The notes beneath the pieces were generated by a model that saw only the letters and a list, made by a program, of their open reading frames with translations, did no database searches and was not told the origin of the DNA. Positions 51,906 through 61,947 of a stretch of DNA of 64,000 bases are shown here, piece by piece. This stretch comes from Candidatus Sulfopaludibacter sp. SbA3 (GTDB lineage: Bacteria; Acidobacteriota; Terriglobia; Bryobacterales; Bryobacteraceae): assembly GCA_945893365.1 (NCBI GenBank), contig CAMDED010000002.1, positions 62,001-126,000 on the forward strand, read 5' to 3'. The position numbers and the translations under genes were made by a program. Each line of letters opens with the position of its first letter. The first letter of the stretch is position 1.

Positions 51906-52697
51906 TTGACCCCCACCGTTCCAGACATATTGGCCCGTATTGCGGAACACAAGCGGCGCGAACTCGAGCACCCGCATGTTTCCCGCGCCGTCCTTGAGCG
52001 GCGCGCCTTGGACCATGCCGGTTCACGGCGCGACTTTCGCGCGGGGCTTTCTTCTCATTCCCCGGCGATCATCGCGGAGATCAAGAAAGCCTCTCCCAGC
52101 AGGGGACTTCTTGCAGCCGACTTTCACCCCGTGCGTCTGGCCGAGGCCTACGCGCGCGGCGGCGCGGCCGCGCTCTCGGTTCTCACCGACGAGCGGTTTT
52201 TCCAAGGCAGCTTGCACGACTTGCGGGCGGCCCGAGAAGCAGTGGACTTGCCGGTCCTGCGCAAGGATTTTACGATTGACGAGTATCACGTGGTCGAAGC
52301 GGCCGCCAATGACTCGGACGCCATTCTGCTGATCGCCGCGCTGCTCGATACCCGCAGGTTGCGCGCCTTACGCGAATTCGCGCAAACGCTCGGCATGGCC
52401 GCGCTGGTCGAGGTGCACGATGGCGATGAACTCGAATCGGCGCTCGACTCCGGCGCGGAGATCGCCGGCGTGAACAACCGGAATCTGCGGACCTTCGAAG
52501 TCTCGCTGCGGACGTCGCTCGACCTCGCGGCGCGTATTCCGGACAATGTCTTGAAGGTCGCTGAGAGCGGCATTCACGGCCCTTCCGATGTGAAGCGGCT
52601 CATGGACGCGGGCTACACGGCGTTTCTTGTCGGCGAACATTTGATGCTGTCTCCGGACCCCGCCGCCGCCCTTGCGGAGCTGGCGGGCGCACAATGA
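51906..52697 (+). CDS. trpC: Indole-3-glycerol phosphate synthase
   Basis: 263 residues; TTG at 51906 is the best start (TPTVPDILARIAEHKRREL), as a longer open frame overlaps the DUF983 gene. TIM-barrel signatures are present: IIAEIKKASPSRGLL (catalytic Lys), LSVLTDERFFQGSL, LPVLRKDFTIDEYHV, GVNNRNLRTFEVSL and VAESGIHGPSDVKRL. It converts CdRP to indole-3-glycerol phosphate in tryptophan synthesis. First gene of trpCFBA-aroQ-aroF-tyrA; trpE, trpG and trpD are not in the window. Confidence 0.96.
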   Translation: MTPTVPDILARIAEHKRRELEHPHVSRAVLERRALDHAGSRRDFRAGLSSHSPAIIAEIKKASPSRGLLAADFHPVRLAEAYARGGAAALSVLTDERFFQGSLHDLRAAREAVDLPVLRKDFTIDEYHVVEAAANDSDAILLIAALLDTRRLRALREFAQTLGMAALVEVHDGDELESALDSGAEIAGVNNRNLRTFEVSLRTSLDLAARIPDNVLKVAESGIHGPSDVKRLMDAGYTAFLVGEHLMLSPDPAAALAELAGAQ

Positions 52698-53290
52698 TGG
52701 TGAAGATTTGCGGGGTCACCAATCGAGACGACGCCATGGCGGCGATTGAAGGCGGCGCGTCGGCGTTGGGATTCAATTTTTATCGCAAGAGCCCACGATA
52801 CGTGAGTGAGGGGACCGCGGCGGAGATCGTGAGCGCATTGCCCGCGGGCATTTGCAAAGTGGGAGTATTCGTGAACGAATCGGCCGGCCGCGTGTCGGAT
52901 TCAATACGCCGCGCCGGGCTCGACGTGGCGCAACTTCACGGCGACGTCGGCTATCCGCAAGGCATTCGCGCGTGGCAGGCCGTGAGCGCGAGGCCCGGTT
53001 TTCGCGTCGACTCGCTCGAAACGCTACCGGTCGAAGCGGTATTGCTCGACACGCCGTCGGAGGACTTGTTTGGCGGCACCGGAGAGACCTTCGATTGGTC
53101 GATCGCCGCCGGCTCTCCGAAGCGGATTATCATCGCGGGAGGTCTTGACGCGTTCAACGTGCGGCTCGCCATCGAGCGGGCGCGCCCTTGGGGCGTGGAC
53201 GTCTGCTCGCGGATTGAAAGCGCTCCCGGCCGCAAGGACCGCGCCAGGATGGCCGCGTTCCTGAAGGCCGCGCTGGCGGAAAATATATGA
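52694..53290 (+). CDS. trpF: Phosphoribosylanthranilate isomerase
   Basis: 198 residues; ATGATG start overlapping the trpC stop (ATGA). [20 protein letters not shown] with the catalytic Cys, [42 protein letters not shown] (catalytic Asp in LLD) and [11 protein letters not shown] are all characteristic. It isomerises PRA to CdRP, the step before TrpC. Translationally coupled on both sides. Confidence 0.96.
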   Translation: MMVKICGVTNRDDAMAAIEGGASALGFNFYRKSPRYVSEGTAAEIVSALPAGICKVGVFVNESAGRVSDSIRRAGLDVAQLHGDVGYPQGIRAWQAVSARPGFRVDSLETLPVEAVLLDTPSEDLFGGTGETFDWSIAAGSPKRIIIAGGLDAFNVRLAIERARPWGVDVCSRIESAPGRKDRARMAAFLKAALAENI

Positions 53291-54483
53291 CGACTTCGCA
53301 ACCCGACGCGGGCGGGCATTTCGGTCCCTACGGTGGGCGCTATGTCCCCGAAGTGCTGATGGCTCCGCTCGAAGAATTGGAACAGACATACCTCGAAGCC
53401 CGGCTCGACCCGGCTTTTCAGGCCGAGCTCGACCAGCTCCTGCACACGTACGCCGGACGGCCCACGCCGCTCTACTACGCACGGCGGTTAAGCGAGCAAC
53501 TTGGCGGCGCGAAGCTTTACATTAAGCGCGAAGACCTGCTGCATACGGGCGCGCACAAGATCAACAACTGCCTGGGACAGGCCCTGCTCGCGCGGCGCAT
53601 GGGCAAGCGGCGCATCATCGCGGAAACCGGCGCGGGGCAGCACGGGGTGGCCACCGCGACGGTCTGCGCGCTCTTCGGACTCGAATGCGTCGTCTACATG
53701 GGCGAGGAAGACATGCGCCGCCAGCGGCTCAATGTGTTCCGCATGCGGCTGCTGGGCGCGAAGGTAGTGGGCGTTTCAAACGGGAGCCGGACATTAAAGG
53801 ACGCCATCAGCGAGGCCATGCGCGACTGGGTGACCAACGTCGGGACTACGCATTACCTGCTCGGCTCGGCGCTCGGCTCGCATCCGTATCCTCTGATGGT
53901 TCGCGACTTTCACAAAGTGATCGGCGAGGAAGCGCGGCGGCAGATTCAGGAGGTGGAAGGACGTCTGCCGGATACGATTTTCGCGTGCGTGGGCGGCGGC
54001 AGCAATGCGATCGGCATTTTCCACGCGTTCCTTGACGACGCCGCGGTGAAACTCGTGGGTGTCGAGGCCGGCGGTTCCGGAACGGCTCTCGGACAACATG
54101 CGGCGCGATTTTCGGGCGGGTCGCCGGGCGTGCTGCAGGGCGCGCGCAGCTACCTGCTGCAGGATGAGAACGGCCAGATTTCGCTCACGCACTCCGTCTC
54201 GGCGGGCCTCGATTACGCGCTTGTCGGACCGGAACACGCCTGGCTGCACGATAACGGCCGGGCGGAATATGTGTCGATCGCCGACCGTGAGGCGCTCGAT
54301 GCGGCGAGGCAACTCTCGCGGACGGAGGGCATCATCCCGGCGCTCGAATCCGCGCACGCCGTCGCCGAGGCCGTGAAGCGAGCCCCCGAGGCGCGCGGTC
54401 GGGTGTTCCTCGTAAATCTCTCGGGACGCGGCGATAAAGATATCGATATCTATCGCGAGCAGATGGGAGATCTGGAAGACTAA
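53287..54483 (+). CDS. trpB: Tryptophan synthase beta chain
   Basis: 398 residues, ATG overlapping the trpF stop. [36 protein letters not shown] (PLP lysine in GAHKINN), [34 protein letters not shown] (phosphate loop GGGSN) and [16 protein letters not shown] are diagnostic. It condenses indole with serine in an alpha2-beta2 complex with TrpA. Stop TAA shares one base with the trpA ATG. Confidence 0.97.
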   Translation: MTTSQPDAGGHFGPYGGRYVPEVLMAPLEELEQTYLEARLDPAFQAELDQLLHTYAGRPTPLYYARRLSEQLGGAKLYIKREDLLHTGAHKINNCLGQALLARRMGKRRIIAETGAGQHGVATATVCALFGLECVVYMGEEDMRRQRLNVFRMRLLGAKVVGVSNGSRTLKDAISEAMRDWVTNVGTTHYLLGSALGSHPYPLMVRDFHKVIGEEARRQIQEVEGRLPDTIFACVGGGSNAIGIFHAFLDDAAVKLVGVEAGGSGTALGQHAARFSGGSPGVLQGARSYLLQDENGQISLTHSVSAGLDYALVGPEHAWLHDNGRAEYVSIADREALDAARQLSRTEGIIPALESAHAVAEAVKRAPEARGRVFLVNLSGRGDKDIDIYREQMGDLED

Positions 54484-55295
54484 TGCCGGGCACTCGAATA
54501 TCGCGAATGTTCGCGGACTTGAAGCGCGATGGGCGGAAGGCATTGATCGCCTACATCACGGTGGGCGATCCATCTCCGGACCGCACGCCGGCCCTCGTCG
54601 AAGCGCTTGAGCGCGGCGGCGCGGATCTCATCGAGCTCGGCGTGCCGTTTTCAGACCCCATCGCGGACGGCCCCGTTATTCAGCGCGCCGGGGAGCGCGC
54701 GCTCGCGGCGGGTACTACATTGCGCGGAGTGCTCGCGATCGCCGCCGAAATTCGAGAACGTTCTCAGATTCCGCTGCTGCTGTTCACCTACCTCAATCCC
54801 GTGGTGCGATATGGAGTGGAAGAACTGGCGCGCGACGCGGCGGCCGCGGGTATCGATGGTTGTCTGCTCACCGATGCAAGCGTGGAAGAGGCCGGCGAGT
54901 ACGTGGATGTCATGCGCCGCCATGCCCTCGACACCGTTTTCCTCGCCGCCCCGACCAGCACCGAAAGGCGTCTGAAGCTGATCGCGAAGTACTCGACGGG
55001 CTTCGTCTATCTTGTCTCGCGGACCGGCGTGACGGGCGAAAGAGAATCGCTCTCCGCCTCGGCCGTACCGCTCATCAAAGCCGTGCGCAAGGTTACGGAC
55101 TTGCCGCTGGCGGTTGGATTCGGCGTATCGAAGAAGGAACACGTCTCCGAACTCGGACGCGAAGCGGAGGCGGTCGTGGTGGGCAGCGCGATCGTGCGTC
55201 TGATCGAGGGGAATGCGGGTAACGCGTCGCTCGAACTGCAACTCGAGTCGTTCGTACGGGAATTGAAGAGCGGATTTGGAGCCGGACGCACATGA
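54483..55295 (+). CDS. trpA: Tryptophan synthase alpha chain
   Basis: 270 residues. KALIAYITVGDPSPDRTPAL, ADLIELGVPFSDPIADGPVI (catalytic Glu in ELG and Asp in PFSDP), GCLLTDASVEEAGEY, FVYLVSRTGVTG and VGFGVSKKEHV are typical. It cleaves indole-3-glycerol phosphate to indole, which passes to TrpB. Start overlaps trpB stop by one base (TAATG); its end overlaps the chorismate mutase start (ATGA). Confidence 0.97.
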   Translation: MPGTRISRMFADLKRDGRKALIAYITVGDPSPDRTPALVEALERGGADLIELGVPFSDPIADGPVIQRAGERALAAGTTLRGVLAIAAEIRERSQIPLLLFTYLNPVVRYGVEELARDAAAAGIDGCLLTDASVEEAGEYVDVMRRHALDTVFLAAPTSTERRLKLIAKYSTGFVYLVSRTGVTGERESLSASAVPLIKAVRKVTDLPLAVGFGVSKKEHVSELGREAEAVVVGSAIVRLIEGNAGNASLELQLESFVRELKSGFGAGRT

Positions 55296-55609
55296 ACGAA
55301 GACACCGTCAGGAACAGCGAAGACGCCGCCAGGAACTTGCTCCTGGACTGCCGCCGCCGCATCGATGTGGTCGACCGGCGCATCGTGGCGCTGTTGAACG
55401 AACGAACTCGCGTCGTCGAGGAGATCGGCCGCATCAAGCAGGAATGCGGCCTTCCCATCTACGAACCCAAGCGCGAGGATGAAGTGTATCGCAACGTCAC
55501 TGGAAGCAACTGCGGCCCGTTGCCCGTGGAATCCGTGAAACGGATCTTCGAGCGCATCGTGGACGAGATGCGGAGCGTCCAGAGACTGCGCATGGAGGAG
55601 AACCGATAA
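55292..55609 (+). CDS. aroQ: Chorismate mutase, AroQ type
   Basis: 105 residues: a helical AroQ-type chorismate mutase with DCRRRIDVVDRRIVALLNER (the conserved Arg and Asp), GRIKQECGLPIYEPKREDEV and RIFERIVDEMRSVQR. It converts chorismate to prephenate for Phe/Tyr synthesis. Free-standing domain between trpA and the DAHP synthase gene, which lets it form a complex with that DAHP synthase, as seen in some Firmicutes; that is inference. ATGA overlap with trpA. Confidence 0.9.
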   Translation: MNEDTVRNSEDAARNLLLDCRRRIDVVDRRIVALLNERTRVVEEIGRIKQECGLPIYEPKREDEVYRNVTGSNCGPLPVESVKRIFERIVDEMRSVQRLRMEENR

Positions 55610-56623
55610 ATGCTGGTAGTCATGCAGCAGGACGCTACCGAAGCGCAGATTCAGAACGTGATCGACCGGCTCATCGGACTCGGGTTCAACGCGCACCGTT
55701 CGACTGGCGTCATCCAGACGGTGATCGGAGCCGTCGGTGGGCGGGTCGACCTCGATGCCGCGCTCTTCCAGATAATGGATGGCGTCCAGGACGCAAAGCG
55801 CATCACGTCGCCGTATAAGCTGGCGACGCGGAATTTCAGGCCCGGCGGAACCATCGTGAGCGTGGGCGGCGTGGAGTTCGGCGGCCCGCGCGTCGTCGTG
55901 ATGGCCGGCCCTTGCAGTATTGAGAACGTCGATCAGATTGAACGCGCGGCCGATGTTGTCGCCGATGCGGGCGCCCGCGTGATACGCGGCGGCGCTTTCA
56001 AGCCGCGAAGCTCACCGTACAGCTTTCAGGGCCTGGGCGAAGAAGGCTTGAAAATGCTGCGCGCCGCGGCCACCCGACGAGGTCTGCTCGCGATTAGCGA
56101 AGTGATGGAGATTGCCCAGATTCCGATGCTCTGCGAGTACGCCGACATCCTGCAGGTGGGCGCGCGCAACATGCAGAACTACAATCTGCTGCGGGAGCTG
56201 GGCAAGGCGCGAAAGCCGGTTCTACTGAAACGCGGCATTGCGGCGACTATCGAAGAGCTCCTTCTCTCCGCCGAATATATCCTGTCGGGCGGGAACTACG
56301 ATGTGATTTTGTGCGAGCGCGGGATTCGCACCTTCGAGACCCACACTCGCAACACGATGGACATTTCGGCGATACCCGTGGTGAAGAAGTTGTCTCACCT
56401 GCCGATGGTGGGCGATCCCTCGCATGGCGTCGGACTGCGCGACAAGGTCGCGCCGATGGCGCGGGCGGCGGTCGCGGCGGGCGCGGACGGCGTGCTCATC
56501 GAGGTACACCACGATCCCGATCACGCTTTTAGCGACGGGGCGCAGACGCTCAATCCATCGCAGTTCCAGGAGCTGATGAGCGAGTTACGGTTGATTGCGG
56601 CGGCCGTGGGCCGGAGCATTTAA
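55610..56623 (+). CDS. aroF: 3-deoxy-7-phosphoheptulonate (DAHP) synthase
   Basis: 337 residues, ATG directly after the chorismate mutase stop, with GGAG upstream. Residues 1-70 are a ferredoxin-like regulatory domain as in the Thermotoga enzyme ([17 protein letters not shown]). The barrel follows: [78 protein letters not shown] and [19 protein letters not shown]. It catalyses the first step of the shikimate pathway and is probably feedback-controlled through the N-terminal domain. Confidence 0.95.
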   Translation: MLVVMQQDATEAQIQNVIDRLIGLGFNAHRSTGVIQTVIGAVGGRVDLDAALFQIMDGVQDAKRITSPYKLATRNFRPGGTIVSVGGVEFGGPRVVVMAGPCSIENVDQIERAADVVADAGARVIRGGAFKPRSSPYSFQGLGEEGLKMLRAAATRRGLLAISEVMEIAQIPMLCEYADILQVGARNMQNYNLLRELGKARKPVLLKRGIAATIEELLLSAEYILSGGNYDVILCERGIRTFETHTRNTMDISAIPVVKKLSHLPMVGDPSHGVGLRDKVAPMARAAVAAGADGVLIEVHHDPDHAFSDGAQTLNPSQFQELMSELRLIAAAVGRSI

Positions 56624-56629
56624 GGGATC

Positions 56630-57460
56630 ATGCGCACGGTTGTGGTCGCCGGGACCGGCCTCATCGGCGCTTCTTTCGGATTGGCGCTGAAGAAAGCCGG
56701 CTTCGATGGACGCATCGTCGGCGTGAGTTCCGAAGCCGCGCTGCGCGAAGCTCGGGAAGCCGGGGCGATCGATGAAAGCGCGCCGCTCGTGGAGGCCGTG
56801 ACGCGCGCGGATCTGCTCTTTCTCGCGCAACCCATCGGGCGGATCGTCAATACGCTCCGTACGATCCATCCGCGGGACATTCTGATCACCGACGCGGGAA
56901 GCACGAAGGTCGAGATCGCCCGCACCGCGGCTCAGTATATCCGTCATGCACAGTTTCTTGGCGGCCATCCGATGGCTGGAAAGGAAAAGCGCGGAGCGAG
57001 CTCGGCGGACGCGGACCTGTTTCGCGGGCGCACGTGGGTTCTGACGCCCATCGCGGACGGGGACATGGACACTCCGGAGGCGCGAATGTTCGTCGAGTGG
57101 CTGGAGCGTATCGGAGCCGTTCCCGTGGTACTCACGCCGGAGGAGCACGACCGGTTGGTCTCGTTCACCTCACACCTGGCGCAAATGGCGTCTACGGCGC
57201 TCGCATCAACGGTTGCGGAGCACGTGCAGTCGCCAGAGCATTGGCGCGTTGCCGGGCCTGGACTTGCGGACACGACGCGGCTCGCCATGAGCGCTTTCGA
57301 AATTTGGCGCGATATCTTCGCGACCAACAGCGGCAACATCGATCGGGCGCTTTCGGCTTACATACAGAAACTGGAGCATCTGCGCGAGAACCTCCGCGGC
57401 GGGCAGATGCGCGAGGAGTTCGAGACTGCCGCGGCGTTCGCGGCGAAGCTGCGCCGATAA
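56630..57460 (+). CDS. tyrA: Prephenate dehydrogenase
   Basis: 276 residues, ATG 7 bases after the aroF stop with AAGGGA upstream. The NAD-binding Rossmann loop VVVAGTGLIGASFGLALKKA is intact, with ADLLFLAQPIGRIVNTL, ILITDAGSTKVEIAR, FLGGHPMAGKEKRGASSADA (substrate-binding His) and HLAQMASTALAS. No ACT or chorismate mutase domain is fused. It makes 4-hydroxyphenylpyruvate from prephenate. Last gene of the aromatic operon. Confidence 0.95.
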   Translation: MRTVVVAGTGLIGASFGLALKKAGFDGRIVGVSSEAALREAREAGAIDESAPLVEAVTRADLLFLAQPIGRIVNTLRTIHPRDILITDAGSTKVEIARTAAQYIRHAQFLGGHPMAGKEKRGASSADADLFRGRTWVLTPIADGDMDTPEARMFVEWLERIGAVPVVLTPEEHDRLVSFTSHLAQMASTALASTVAEHVQSPEHWRVAGPGLADTTRLAMSAFEIWRDIFATNSGNIDRALSAYIQKLEHLRENLRGGQMREEFETAAAFAAKLRR

Positions 57461-57539
57461 CCCTGCGCCGGTAGACTGATCGCGAACCAGTGGTGAGGGC
57501 ACGTCACACAGTCACGGCATTCGTGACGGGCTACGCAGG

Positions 57540-57814
57540 CTACCCGACGCCAATAAGCCGCTTGTACAGGGAGTGGCGCCCCACCCAGAACCACACAACG
57601 TTGTTTTCGTGTTCCACGGCAAGTGCCCAGTAAATGCAGGCCGACCCGAACGGACCAGAACCGCCCAATCCTCTTGAAGTGCAATTGACGGATGCTTCGG
57701 ATCCCGGCGCAGCAGTTGATAGGACTCGTCGGCAAGACGGCGCGCGTCTTCCGGAAGCTGGCGATAGCAGTCCCAGAATCTCCGATTGGCGCGATGCGTC
57801 ACCGTTCCGTGCAA
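57540..57814 (-). pseudogene. ParE/RelE-like toxin gene with two frameshifts
   Basis: Minus strand, three pieces in order: frame A from ATG 57814 (TVTHRANRRFWDCYRQLPED, LLRRDPKHPSI), frame B near 57690 (LHFKRIGRFWSVRVGLH), frame C from ~57640 (YWALAVEHENNVVWFWVGRH, LYKRLIGVG) to the TAG at 57540. Put together this is a complete ~90-residue RelE/ParE-type toxin, but two small frameshifts inactivate it. Its start overlaps the antitoxin's end by 16 bases. Confidence 0.75.
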
Positions 57815-58002
57815 CGGCCCGCTCTCAGATCATCGAGAGCTTCGTCCGCGAGCGCGTCGAGGCGCCCCGCAGCGACATCGTCTTCAATCCGGCGATCCCA
57901 CAGCGCGGCGTCGAATTCGGCAAACCACGTCCGGAATGCGGCGAGCTCGGCTGCGGAGAGCCCCAGAACAGCCTCTTCGATCTCCTTTGCGCTGCTCATC
58001 AT
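57799..58002 (-). CDS. Antitoxin-like protein paired with a decayed ParE/RelE-like toxin
   Basis: 67 residues from ATG 58002 (a second ATG follows at once). KEIEEAVLGLSAAELAAFRTWFAEF and WDRRIEDDVAAGRLDALADEAL form a short helical protein typical of the antitoxins encoded just upstream of RelE/ParE-type toxins in many bacteria. GGAG lies just before the ATG pair. The antitoxin frame is intact while its toxin is broken. Confidence 0.75.
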   Translation of the reverse strand: MMSSAKEIEEAVLGLSAAELAAFRTWFAEFDAALWDRRIEDDVAAGRLDALADEALDDLRAGRCTER

Positions 58003-58255
58003 CTCCAGCTTACTCCGCACCGCCGTGCATGCACAACCGTATTCCAGCTCCCCCGTGCGTAGCGGCCGAATCGATCCGGCAGGCGCAACTCCGGGCGGAT
58101 CGCCCGCCACTCGGAAACAGTCCACGGCACCCGGCCCTTCCTCTGGGATCGTGTCGCCATCGCCACGTAGCTCACCGGGGAGAGGCCCGGAGAGGCCGAC
58201 TCCTGTAGTCAAGCAGTGCGTGGACCGGCCGGTCTCCACGCGCCGGGCGTGCTCA

Positions 58256-58690
58256 CTATTCCCAGGGCCGCTTGGGAACGCCTCGGTCGCGGTCCTTCAC
58301 ACGGTCATACAAGTACGAGTTCGAAACGGTGCCGAGCGATTCGTTGTAAAGGCTCGTCAGGCCAAGCCCCTCCCGCAGATCTTCCTGGAAGGCGTGAATG
58401 GCGCGCAGATCCTCCGCGAGCGCGGGACGCCGCCTTCCTTCGGACGTCTGTAGAAATTTCTGGAACCCGCCATCCACCAACGTCGCAATCGCTTTTCCGT
58501 CCCACACGCCGGCCCGCTCCGCCACGCGCGGGCCCAGCTTCGGAGCGTCTTCGAGGACCGCCGCGCAGCCGTCGCGCACCACGCGTACGCGGCCTCGCGC
58601 CAATGGTTCGATCGCGAATCCAAGCTTCCTTAGCGCGTCCAGACGGTTCCCAAACGTGGGTACGGCAGCAGTTTCACGGCGAAAAAACAT
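58256..58690 (-). CDS. Conserved hypothetical protein
   Basis: 144 residues from ATG 58690. I do not recognise a domain. The N-terminal half is a beta-type segment (PTFGNRLDALRKLGFAIEPLA, GRVRVVRDGCAAVLEDAPKLG) and the C-terminal half a helix-loop (EDLRAIHAFQEDLREGLGL, then TSLYNESLGTVSNSYLYDRV), a tail I have a sense of seeing in acidobacterial proteins. It is divergent from glpK with only 23 bases between the two start codons and shares a palindromic -10 box with it. Confidence 0.6.
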   Translation of the reverse strand: MFFRRETAAVPTFGNRLDALRKLGFAIEPLARGRVRVVRDGCAAVLEDAPKLGPRVAERAGVWDGKAIATLVDGGFQKFLQTSEGRRRPALAEDLRAIHAFQEDLREGLGLTSLYNESLGTVSNSYLYDRVKDRDRGVPKRPWE

Positions 58691-58699
58691 ATCACAACC

Positions 58700-58707
58700 A
58701 TTATAAT
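58700..58707. promoter_or_regulatory. Palindromic ATTATAAT serving as -10 box in both directions
   Basis: ATTATAAT reads TATAAT on both strands: plus 58702-58707 for glpK (ATG at 58714, six bases later), minus 58705-58700 for the hypothetical gene (ATG at 58690, nine bases later). Both transcripts would start at or beside the start codon. No convincing -35 was found on either side. Confidence 0.55.
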
Positions 58708-58713
58708 GCCCCA

Positions 58714-60186
58714 ATGGCTTTCATTCTCTCGCTGGACGAGGGCACCACAAGCGCCCGCGCCGCCGCTTACGACGAACAGGGCCGCGCCGTGGCGATGGAA
58801 TCGGCTTCGTTCGCCTGCCACTACCCGAAGCCGGGCTGGGTGGAGCAGGATGCGCTGGAAATCTGGCGCTGCCAGTTGGACGCGGCGAGGCGCACCGTCG
58901 CCCGGCTCCCGGCCGGCGAAATAGCCGCTTGCGGAATTACGAACCAGCGTGAAACTACCGTCGTCTGGGACCGCGTAACGGGAGAACCGGCCGCCCCCGC
59001 CATCGTCTGGCAGTGCCGCCGTACGGCGCAGTTCTGCGCGGAACTCGCCGCATCGGGCGACGCGGCGGCAATCACGGAAAAAACAGGCCTCGTCATCGAT
59101 GCCTATTTCTCGGCGAGTAAGATCCGCTGGATTCTCGACCACGTTCCGGACGGCCACGCCAGGGCTCGCCAGGGGGATCTGCTGTTCGGCAACATCGACA
59201 CCTGGCTCATCTGGAAGCTTACCAACGGCGCGGTCCACGCGACCGATCCAACCAACGCGTCGCGCACCATGCTGATGAATCTCGCGACGGGCGTTTGGGA
59301 TGATGCCCTGCTTTCGATTTTCGGCATCCCTCGCGTGATGCTGCCGCGAATCGCGCCGTCGTCCGCCGTCATCGGCTCGATCGCCGCCGGACACCTGGGC
59401 GCCGAAATCCCGATTGCGGGCGTCGCGGGCGACCAGCAGGCCGCGCTCGCCGGACAGGCCTGCTTCCGCCCCGGGCTCTCGAAGAACACTTACGGCACCG
59501 GCTGTTTCGCTCTACTGCACGCGGGTGGAAAGCGGCCCATTTCGAAGAATCGCCTGCTCGCGACGCGCGCCGCCTCAGCCACTTCGAATGCACAGTTCGC
59601 GATCGAGGGCAGCGTCTTCATCGCGGGCGCGGCAATCCAGTGGCTGCGCGACGACATGGGGTTAATCAAGTCGGCCGCGGATTCCGAGGCGCTCGCCTCT
59701 TCAATTTCAGATAATGGCGGAATTTACTTTGTGCCGGCGTTCGTCGGGCTGGGCGCGCCACATTGGGATTCCGCCGCGAGCGGCCTGATCAGCGGAATCA
59801 CGCGCTCGACCAAGCCCGCCCACTTTGCCCGCGCCGCGCTCGAAGGCATCGCCTATCAGACGCGTGAACTTGTCGAGGCGATGGAAGCGGACACCGGCGA
59901 GCGGCTTGCCGAGCTGCGCGTCGACGGCGGCGCGGCTCAGAACAATTTCCTCATGCAGTTTCAGGCCGATATTCTCGGTTGCCCCCTCGTGCGGCCGGCC
60001 GACACGGAGACTACGGCGTTGGGCGCGGCGTACCTTGCCGGACTGGCTGTCGGATTCTGGAAGTCCGTGGAAGAAGTAGAATCGTTCTGGCGCGCCGACC
60101 GTCGCTTTGAGCCCGGAATGTCCAACTCCGATCGTGAGCGTTATTGGAGCGGCTGGAAATCCGCGGTTGGCCGCTGTCGTCTTTGA
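58714..60186 (+). CDS. glpK: Glycerol kinase
   Basis: 490 residues from ATG 58714; the longer open frame upstream covers the divergent gene and is rejected. FGGY-family motifs: LSLDEGTTSARAAAYDEQG, GITNQRETTVVWDRVTGEP, NIDTWLIWKLTNGAVHATDP, GVAGDQQAALAGQACFRPG, NTYGTGCFALL, FVPAFVGLGAPHWD and RVDGGAAQNNFLMQFQADIL. It phosphorylates glycerol to glycerol-3-phosphate. No glpF or glpD is adjacent. Transcription is predicted to be leaderless. Confidence 0.95.
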   Translation: MAFILSLDEGTTSARAAAYDEQGRAVAMESASFACHYPKPGWVEQDALEIWRCQLDAARRTVARLPAGEIAACGITNQRETTVVWDRVTGEPAAPAIVWQCRRTAQFCAELAASGDAAAITEKTGLVIDAYFSASKIRWILDHVPDGHARARQGDLLFGNIDTWLIWKLTNGAVHATDPTNASRTMLMNLATGVWDDALLSIFGIPRVMLPRIAPSSAVIGSIAAGHLGAEIPIAGVAGDQQAALAGQACFRPGLSKNTYGTGCFALLHAGGKRPISKNRLLATRAASATSNAQFAIEGSVFIAGAAIQWLRDDMGLIKSAADSEALASSISDNGGIYFVPAFVGLGAPHWDSAASGLISGITRSTKPAHFARAALEGIAYQTRELVEAMEADTGERLAELRVDGGAAQNNFLMQFQADILGCPLVRPADTETTALGAAYLAGLAVGFWKSVEEVESFWRADRRFEPGMSNSDRERYWSGWKSAVGRCRL

Positions 60187-60276
60187 AGCTGTTCCACGCT
60201 CTTCCGCCCTTGGCCGCGGTTGACCGCGCGCCGCGAACGGACCGCAGTCCACGAGTGGAAGCAAACTCGCGGCGGT

Positions 60277-61749
60277 TTATCCGTTATCCTTGTACTCGGC
60301 GCGCAGCCTGGACAACTCCTGTTTCAATCTGTCCGCAACCGGACCTAGCGACGGATTCTCGTACAAATTCTTCACCTCTTGCGCGTCGCTCTCGAGGTCG
60401 AACAACTCCCAATACGTCATATCCTCGGCGTAGTATTCGATCAACTTGTGTCGGTCGGTCCGGATGCCCCGGTGCGGCCCCACGCGGTGCGGCGTGAAAA
60501 ACTCGAAACCGGGGTCGGAACGCGCATCCTTATCCTTGCTTGCGAGCGCCCAGGAATTCTCGTAGTAGCTATAGTAAATCGACGTGCGCCAGTCCCGAGG
60601 CGGGTCTCCTTCGAGCAACGGACGGAGGCTCCTTCCCTGCATTGTGGCGGGGATCGGCACGCCTGCGAAGTCGAGAATCGTGGGCGCGATATCGATATTC
60701 AGCACCATGTGGTCGTCGAGCGCTCCGCTTTGGATTCCGCGGGGGTAGCGCGCGAGCAGCGGCACGCGTAGTGACGGCTCGTACATGAACCGCTTGTCGT
60801 ACCATCCATGCTCGCCAAGAAAGTAGCCGTTGTCCGACGTGTACAGGATCAAAGTGTCTTTCGCCAGACCGCTGTCGTCCAGATACTTCAGCACGCGGCC
60901 GAGGTTGTCGTCGACTCCGGCCACCGCGCGGTAGTGATCCTTCACCATGCGCTGATAGATCCACTTCTTCTTGTTCTCGGCCGAGTAGTTCGCCGGCAGA
61001 TCCTTATAGTCGCCTGCCAGGCTGACGTCGAGCCGCATGTCCTCCGCTTCTCTCGCCAGGCGCCGCGTCGCGTAGTCGTCGTTAAAGGTGTCGGGATAAG
61101 GAATCTCGACTTTGTCGAACATCGCCTGGTGGCGTGCGGCCGGTTTAAATGGCCGATGCGGCGCTTTGTGCTGATAGAGAAGGCAAAACGGCCCCTTACC
61201 CACTTTGCCGAGAAAGCCGAGAGCCAAGTCCGTGGTAATATCCGTCGCATAGCCGGAGATCTGTCTCTTGACTCCGTTCTCAATGAACTCAGGGTTGTCG
61301 TAAACGCCCTGTCCCGGAAGCACGCAGGAATAATCGAACCCCTTCGGCTCCTCCTGCAAATGCCATTTGCCCACTACGGCAGTCTTGTATCCAGCCTTCT
61401 GAAGCAATTGCGGATATGTGGGGACCGCGGGATTGATCTTCTCGACCTGTCCCTTCATCTCCGAATTGCCCTTCACTCCATGGATGTGGGAGTAGCACCC
61501 GGTGAGGGCCGTGGCGCGGCTCGGCGCGCAAAGCGAGTTGGTGACGAACGCGTTCGAGAAGCGTACGCCCTCGCCGGCGATCCTGTCGATATTCGGAGTC
61601 TTCAGAATCCTGTTGCCCGCGCAGCTCATCTCGTTCACGGTCTGGTCGTCCGTCATGATAAACAAGATGTTCGGCCGGCGACTCGCTCCGCATGAGGATA
61701 GCGCGCCGCCCGCCGTGGCGGACAATACCTGTCTTCTGGTCGGTTTCAC
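60277..61749 (-). CDS. Tat-exported lipoprotein sulfatase
   Basis: 490 residues, GTG start. The leader [20 protein letters not shown] has a twin arginine and a lipobox ending LSSC, so the product is probably a Tat-dependent lipoprotein. Sulfatase signatures: [11 protein letters not shown] (metal Asp pair), the formylglycine site [46 protein letters not shown] and HKLIEYY near the C-terminus. The cysteine needs conversion by an FGE or anSME enzyme not in this window. It removes a sulfate ester from an unknown organic sulfate. Convergent with glpK. Confidence 0.93.
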   Translation of the reverse strand: MKPTRRQVLSATAGGALSSCGASRRPNILFIMTDDQTVNEMSCAGNRILKTPNIDRIAGEGVRFSNAFVTNSLCAPSRATALTGCYSHIHGVKGNSEMKGQVEKINPAVPTYPQLLQKAGYKTAVVGKWHLQEEPKGFDYSCVLPGQGVYDNPEFIENGVKRQISGYATDITTDLALGFLGKVGKGPFCLLYQHKAPHRPFKPAARHQAMFDKVEIPYPDTFNDDYATRRLAREAEDMRLDVSLAGDYKDLPANYSAENKKKWIYQRMVKDHYRAVAGVDDNLGRVLKYLDDSGLAKDTLILYTSDNGYFLGEHGWYDKRFMYEPSLRVPLLARYPRGIQSGALDDHMVLNIDIAPTILDFAGVPIPATMQGRSLRPLLEGDPPRDWRTSIYYSYYENSWALASKDKDARSDPGFEFFTPHRVGPHRGIRTDRHKLIEYYAEDMTYWELFDLESDAQEVKNLYENPSLGPVADRLKQELSRLRAEYKDNG

Positions 61750-61857
61750 GGGGCGATTATAGCGCGTCTTGCCATGCTCCCGGTATTGTTACCTCGCTCG
61801 CGGGCAGACGGTAAGGACGAGAAGGCTGGAGCGCCAATCGGGCGTCCAGGCCGGCGT

Positions 61858-61886
61858 TTGGATTCCGCAGCCGGTTGTTGTAGAAT
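61858..61886 (+). promoter_or_regulatory. Putative promoter of rplU-rpmA
   Basis: TTGGAT (61858-61863), a 17-nt spacer and TAGAAT (61881-61886). A start near 61893 gives a ~55-nt leader with AAAGGA upstream of the rplU ATG. Confidence 0.55.
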
Positions 61887-61947
61887 AAAGTTTATCCTCG
61901 GAGCCCGATACGTTTCGTGTGTCCGGGCCAAACAAAGGAATTTCCCA

